From assembly GCA_902363045.1 (NCBI GenBank), contig CABIYX010000040.1:1-24864 (forward strand): a stretch of 24,864 nt of DNA, in the 5' to 3' direction. This document shows, piece by piece, positions 23,532 to 24,864 of this stretch (position 1 is its first letter; every line of letters begins with the position of its first letter). The stretch comes from Clostridiales bacterium (lineage in GTDB: Bacteria; Bacillota; Clostridia; Oscillospirales; Oscillospiraceae). The notes beneath the pieces were generated by a model. The model worked only from the letters and a program-made list of their open reading frames with translations, ran no database searches and was not told the DNA's origin. A program made the position numbers and the translations under genes.

Positions 23532-23544
23532 CAGGCGGACTCAT

Positions 23545-23589
23545 GTTTCCAGAGAGTGGTCTACGGTTTGGTGCTTCTGGTGGGATTGA
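23545..23589 (+). pseudogene. Remnant of a second DUF4253 gene end
   Basis: In one frame this stretch reads WSTVWCFWWD and stop, matching STVWYFWWD and stop at the end of the polyimmunity protein. The last 19 bases plus flanks are identical at DNA level. Everything upstream of it is missing, so only the extreme 3' end of a former DUF4253 gene is left. Confidence 0.7.
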
Positions 23590-23604
23590 TGGGAGGTGCG
23601 CCCG

Positions 23605-24093
23605 ATGACAGAATATCAGAAAACCTACATCGAACTAAAAAAACAGTTTGTTGCGACCAATGAAGGTCCGGACAGTGTCCGCGCTCTATATACCTTCAAG
23701 GAAGAACTTGAGCAGAGTGAGGACCGGCAGGCCAAGGAAGTGCTGGTGGATGTGTATGATCTGCTGGACTTCAAGAAGGATGCCTACGAACTGCTCTGCC
23801 AAATCGGAAATCGTTCCGATAAAAAAACACTCAAGCGGCTGGGCACGCTGAAGGACTATGCGGAAAACTGGGGCAATCATTATGCTCTCCTCAAGCCCAA
23901 AACGCCGGAGGAAAAGCAGAAAGAGAAGGAACGGCGGGCCCAGCTGGGCCTGCCCACCTTCTGGTATCACCCAAACCCTCTGGAAACTGGGGCTTTTGAG
24001 AAATCCGCAGACGGCGTTGTCTGCGACTGCTGCGGCAAGACGACCCATATTTTCTATACAAACCCGTTCTTTTCAGTGGAGGATATTGCATAA
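23605..24093 (+). CDS. Truncated CbrC-family (UPF0167) protein
   Basis: A 162-residue protein. Residues 1-115 are helical and charged (YQKTYIELKKQFVATNEGPD, then ALLKPKTPEEKQKEKERRA). Residues 116-162 match the beginning of the CbrC/UPF0167 domain: LPTFWYHPNPLETGAF and the first zinc-knuckle-like pair VCDCCGKTT, followed by IFYTNPFFSVEDIA. E. coli CbrC is linked to colicin E2 tolerance. The family domain normally continues for well over 100 residues with further cysteine pairs, so this copy stops early. Downstream bases in other frames do not restore the domain, so it looks like a true deletion. GGGAGG stands 8 bp before the ATG; a GTG at 23596 is less likely. Confidence 0.75.
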   Translation: MTEYQKTYIELKKQFVATNEGPDSVRALYTFKEELEQSEDRQAKEVLVDVYDLLDFKKDAYELLCQIGNRSDKKTLKRLGTLKDYAENWGNHYALLKPKTPEEKQKEKERRAQLGLPTFWYHPNPLETGAFEKSADGVVCDCCGKTTHIFYTNPFFSVEDIA

Positions 24094-24128
24094 GCTGGCT
24101 GACAGCGCACAGGATTGCGAGGCATCAC

Positions 24129-24365
24129 ATGGCTTGGGAATATGAAACCTTTGGCCCAGACGGTCAATGCAAATTGTTCGGTGTGAACATCTTTGACTAC
24201 GACTGGCAAACCACCGGCAAGCGAGTAAAAGTCCAAGACCCGATCTATCACCAAGACCATACCTTCGAGGTCTGGCAGGTGGAGATTGACGGGCAGATCC
24301 ACCGCTTTGCCGCCGGGGAGTTCTCCAACTGTGTATGGGGATTCTATCTGGAAAAGAACGAATGA
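24129..24365 (+). CDS. Small hypothetical protein in the immunity island
   Basis: A 78-residue soluble protein, rich in aromatic residues (YETFGPDGQCKLFGVNIFDY, FEVWQVEIDGQIHRFAAGEF, CVWGFYLEKNE), probably a compact beta-rich fold. Family not recognised. It begins with ATG after GCGAGG and is followed 15 bp later by another gene on the same strand. Size and context resemble a single immunity cassette, but no function is shown. Confidence 0.7.
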   Translation: MAWEYETFGPDGQCKLFGVNIFDYDWQTTGKRVKVQDPIYHQDHTFEVWQVEIDGQIHRFAAGEFSNCVWGFYLEKNE

Positions 24366-24380
24366 GGGGAGCGTAGCGCC

Positions 24381-24864
24381 ATGAAAGTCAACGCCGGAGA
24401 GATCTATACAGTCTATAACCAATATCTGAAACGCTACACCGCCTGCCAGGTGGCCTATATCGCGCCGCCGGACACGGTGAGCAAGGAGCCCTGGGCGGTC
24501 ATCCTCTCCCTGGACTGGGTGGGTGACGCTCCGCTGACGGCGGAGGAACTGCCCCATCTCCGCCCGCTCTACAAGGACTTCATGTACTGGCCTCGTGACC
24601 TTCACCTGCTGCGGGTGCCGGTAGAGGTCCCGCCCCAGTATAAGCTGGTGGGCACACTTCCGCCCTTCACCGACCAGCCCTGCTACTCCTACGGCGGCTG
24701 GAGAGACGGCCATGATGTGTACCTCCAGATCCGGTGGCAAGCCATCCCGGAGGAACGGCGGCGGGCCTTCAAGAAGGCCATGGAGAGCGACGAGCAAACG
24801 GAGATCGGCGGCATCCCGCTGAAGGTCAGCAGCCATCGGGTGATGGACCAATACGCACCATTTG
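24381..24864 (+). CDS. Partial hypothetical protein, runs off the window
   Basis: An open reading frame with no stop before the window edge, at least 161 residues. It begins MKVNAGEIYTVYNQYLKRYT and continues with ACQVAYIAPPDTVSKEPWAV, SLDWVGDAPLTAEEL, FMYWPRDLHLLRVPVEVPPQ and IRWQAIPEERRRAFKKAMES. No signal peptide. A GAGGGGAG site lies upstream of the ATG. Family not recognised; its place in the cluster suggests another immunity-type or TPR-associated protein. Codon use is GC-rich and regular, supporting a real gene. Confidence 0.75.
   Translation, partial: MKVNAGEIYTVYNQYLKRYTACQVAYIAPPDTVSKEPWAVILSLDWVGDAPLTAEELPHLRPLYKDFMYWPRDLHLLRVPVEVPPQYKLVGTLPPFTDQPCYSYGGWRDGHDVYLQIRWQAIPEERRRAFKKAMESDEQTEIGGIPLKVSSHRVMDQYAPF

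Noticed and set aside
1..24864. CRISPR array, tRNA, rRNA, transposase or phage genes
   Set aside because: No regularly spaced repeats, no tRNA or rRNA sequence recognised, and no transposase or integrase motif in any convincing frame.

Overview
The window looks like chromosome of a high-GC, endospore-forming Clostridia, most like the Oscillospiraceae (Flavonifractor/Lawsonibacter type). This rests on spmA/spmB and AbrB (sporulation), HPr with the regulatory Ser46 typical of Firmicutes, strong AGGAGG ribosome binding sites, and GC-rich codon use. The genus is inference; no rRNA or tRNA gene was seen.

Layout: (1) Positions 1-371 hold no gene, but contain terminators and a roughly 165-bp structured repeat. 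(2) 372-2067: abrB-like regulator (minus) divergent from spmAB (plus). (3) 2069-4579 (minus): an AlaX-type tRNA-editing protein followed by a duplicated CmpB-type membrane protein. (4) 4712-6720 (plus): ptsH-ptsI, the general PTS phosphocarriers. (5) 6792-9412 (minus): an ECF sigma factor, an RsgI-like/PepSY anti-sigma factor and a TrmH-type methyltransferase. (6) 9585-12144: an amidohydrolase (minus) divergent from an SDR dehydrogenase (plus). (7) 12254-15811: a Crp/Fnr-type regulator (minus) divergent from a thiol-redox operon trxA-trxB-DUF6132-ccdA-tlpA (plus). (8) 16009-16332: a small XRE regulator.

(9) From about 16.4 kb to the right edge is an accessory immunity island. Its core is one 1875-residue acidic protein made of stacked immunity-type domains (DUF2185/Imm33, DUF4261, SUFU, a DUF7832-like domain, DUF4253) separated by two related TPR modules and two unrecognised domains. 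It is followed by a lipoprotein, a truncated CbrC-family gene and two small unknown genes, the last running off the window. Duplicated gene-end fragments flank the lipoprotein and show recent cassette shuffling. No cognate toxin is in the window.

The most interesting signals are: the giant polyimmunity protein and its fossil gene junctions; a pair of identical operators (GTGAT-N3-ATCAC) placed with exactly the same geometry in the two divergent intergenic regions on either side of the SDR/Crp genes, which suggests one regulon linking SDR, amidohydrolase, the regulator and the thioredoxin operon; and a repeat family whose copies differ by pairing-preserving substitutions.
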